A program made the position numbers and the translations under genes. Under the pieces are notes generated by a model. It was given only the letters and a program-made list of their open reading frames with translations, did not search any database and was not told where the DNA came from. A stretch of 61,427 nt of DNA from Candidatus Moranbacteria bacterium UBA2206 (GTDB lineage Bacteria > Patescibacteriota > Minisyncoccia > Moranbacterales > UBA2206), in contig DCUU01000065.1 of assembly GCA_002328565.1 (NCBI GenBank), positions 1 through 61,427 of the forward strand. Reading direction: 5' to 3'. This document shows positions 60,103 to 61,427 of the stretch, in pieces (within the stretch, counting starts at the first letter, position 1; every line of letters starts with the position of its first letter).

Positions 60103-61296
60103 CTAGCATTTTTTCATATCCTTTTCACTCCGATTGTTTGTAAGGTGAAAAGCTGGGTAAAGAGCGGACAGAACAATGATTCCAGTGAGCACAAAAACGA
60201 ATTTGATTGGTAAGAAAAGAAAAACAAAAGAAGAAAAAATAGTGGCAAAAATATATGCCGTTGGCAAAGAAGTTCGAAAAAAATCAATCACATCTACATC
60301 TCGACAATCAATTCTTTTATAGAAATATGAGTCTCGCAAAATTTCAATGAGCGACGCTCCGATTCTTGTGATAAATAAAATCAAGGCCCACCTGACGACA
60401 CTGCCAGTCCCGATAAAATAAATTAACATAGTTGAAATTCCCATAATCAGAATAGAGAAAATCAATAATCCCTTTTCGCCCATTTTTTTGTCTGCCAAAA
60501 GCCCAGCCGGATATTGAAAAATCACAAAAGGAATGAGCATCACGGTGAAAATTCTTCCGATTTCCCCCCAAGAAAAACCTAGATCGCGAAGATAAATCGG
60601 CGTATAAATGACCATCAAGGCATAGAAAAATTCCAGCACAAAAGAAATATAGTATATCCGCATAATATTTTTCCGAGCTAAAACTTTTTTCAAAATATCC
60701 AAAACCTTCAATTTTTGTTCAAATTTTTTGTTCACATTGCGAAAGCCAATAAGCGCAAAAATGAAAACGAAAATATTGAAAATTAATGCAAAGATGAAAA
60801 CGCCGTGAAAATTTATCTTATCCAAAAAATAGGTTGAAACAAATGGGCCAAACAAAAATCCAGCATTGAGAATAGTAAGATGCATTCCACGAATCCGGCC
60901 TGACATTCGATCAGTGGAAACTTCTTCGATGATAAAATCCAGCGCCACCCATTCAATGTGCCCCAAAATTATATAAAGAATCATCAGCAGTATTCCAATC
61001 TTGGAAGGCTCTACTAAAATTAATCCAAAAATAACAAACAGTTTGGCTAAAAGAGAAAAATAAAAAACATTAGACTTGCCTAATGTTCTCACAAATTTAT
61101 GTAGATTAAGAAGAATGACTAAAAATATGATGTAGGAAACAGCATAAAAAATGCCTACATTCTCTGTTCCGATTGACAATTTGAAATACGTCGACATCAC
61201 ATAAATGAGCATTGCCTGTGCAAATCCCATGAGGAATGTGACGAAAGTCACCAGCTTTATTTTGCCTTCATCTAATTTTTCTTTATGTTTTTTCAC
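60103..61296 (-). CDS. MFS transporter
   Basis: A 397-aa protein with 12 predicted membrane helices and a central cytosolic loop (KKFEQKLKVLDILKKVLARK). The MFS A-type loop appears as LADKKMGEKG between helices 8 and 9, and STDRMSGRIRGMHLT resembles the first-half equivalent. Substrate cannot be told. Start is GTG at 61296, with a 64-bp inverted-end element 15 bases upstream. Confidence 0.88.
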   Translation of the reverse strand: MKKHKEKLDEGKIKLVTFVTFLMGFAQAMLIYVMSTYFKLSIGTENVGIFYAVSYIIFLVILLNLHKFVRTLGKSNVFYFSLLAKLFVIFGLILVEPSKIGILLMILYIILGHIEWVALDFIIEEVSTDRMSGRIRGMHLTILNAGFLFGPFVSTYFLDKINFHGVFIFALIFNIFVFIFALIGFRNVNKKFEQKLKVLDILKKVLARKNIMRIYYISFVLEFFYALMVIYTPIYLRDLGFSWGEIGRIFTVMLIPFVIFQYPAGLLADKKMGEKGLLIFSILIMGISTMLIYFIGTGSVVRWALILFITRIGASLIEILRDSYFYKRIDCRDVDVIDFFRTSLPTAYIFATIFSSFVFLFLPIKFVFVLTGIIVLSALYPAFHLTNNRSEKDMKKC

Positions 61297-61310
61297 AATT
61301 TTTATTTTTT

Positions 61311-61374
61311 ACCCTGTTGAATAATTTTGCTAAAGCAAAATAAAAAATGTATTCTATTTTTTATTCAACAGGGT
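61311..61374. mobile_element. Small MITE-like element, family G
   Basis: accctgttgaataa (61311-61324) and ttattcaacagggt (61361-61374) are perfect 14-bp terminal inverted repeats bounding 64 bp, with an inner hairpin attttgc-taaa-gcaaaat. It lies immediately upstream of the MFS start codon. The last 50 bases of the window show nothing supportable. Confidence 0.65.
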
Positions 61375-61427
61375 GAATTTTTTAGTTTGATTTTTTTTGA
61401 TCACTATGGCGCCAACCTCTTCACATC

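Overview
The window is AT-rich bacterial chromosome, densely packed, with about 54 of some 57 genes read from the minus strand. Several traits point to a member of the Candidate Phyla Radiation (Patescibacteria), probably in the Parcubacteria/Moranbacteria area. These are inferences from gene content, not a phylogeny: a short Pgk (346 aa) and short HrcA (250 aa), two four-helix-bundle (S23-type) genes, a DUF559 gene, pyruvate:ferredoxin oxidoreductase with ADP-forming acetyl-CoA synthetase, many lineage-type hypothetical proteins, and almost no Shine-Dalgarno sites. UGA is used as a stop and RF2 is present, so the code looks standard.

Layout, left to right. 1-1250: tRNA-Lys, a small orphan gene and a membrane protein. 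1427-3151: dnaJ behind a CIRCE operator, divergent from a GNAT gene. 3411-7042: a membrane protein, then carboxynorspermidine decarboxylase and dehydrogenase (polyamine synthesis). 7202-11793: four-helix protein, then the CIRCE-controlled hrcA - NUDIX::grpE - dnaK operon, divergent from tRNA-Gln. 11912-16753: a plus-strand orphan, ftsE/ftsX, prfB, a ZIP transporter and rubrerythrin. 16778-19759: an unidentified cluster of two small coiled-coil proteins, each paired with a large coiled-coil protein, one of which has an HExxH motif. 19838-20490: tRNA-Thr with a broken 5' copy, and a DUF559 gene tightly bounded by inverted composite hairpins. 20506-25771: por (PFOR) operon, then a DsbA-like protein. 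25897-34059: a purine operon (purL, purM, purB, PAICS-type purCE) covering FGAR to AICAR. 34218-34963: a frameshifted HAD gene on the plus strand. 35415-40328: a MacAB-type transporter interrupted by a four-helix gene. 40466-47656: RNase H, RecJ, a degenerate receiver protein, acetyl-CoA synthetase, a PNPOx-like protein and RecQ. 47839-53411: a PfkB kinase and lower glycolysis (gpmI, eno, pgk). 53470-58011: mraY, a DD-carboxypeptidase, scpB-mazG-like-scpA and YbaK. 58180-61296: a large surface protein and an MFS permease.

The metabolism fits together as fermentation. Pgk, GpmI and Eno lead towards pyruvate; PFOR makes acetyl-CoA and reduced ferredoxin; the ADP-forming synthetase converts acetyl-CoA to acetate with ATP. 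Rubrerythrin fits an anaerobe.

The spacers hold many small repeats: MITE-like elements with terminal inverted repeats, about 93-nt palindromic units (one in the hrcA leader), long hairpins after stop codons, rearranged hairpin blocks, and a G+C-rich palindrome inserted in frame in both dnaK and prfB. The strongest novelty candidates are the NUDIX-GrpE fusion, the repeat-bounded DUF559 unit, the paired coiled-coil/HExxH cluster and the coding palindrome.
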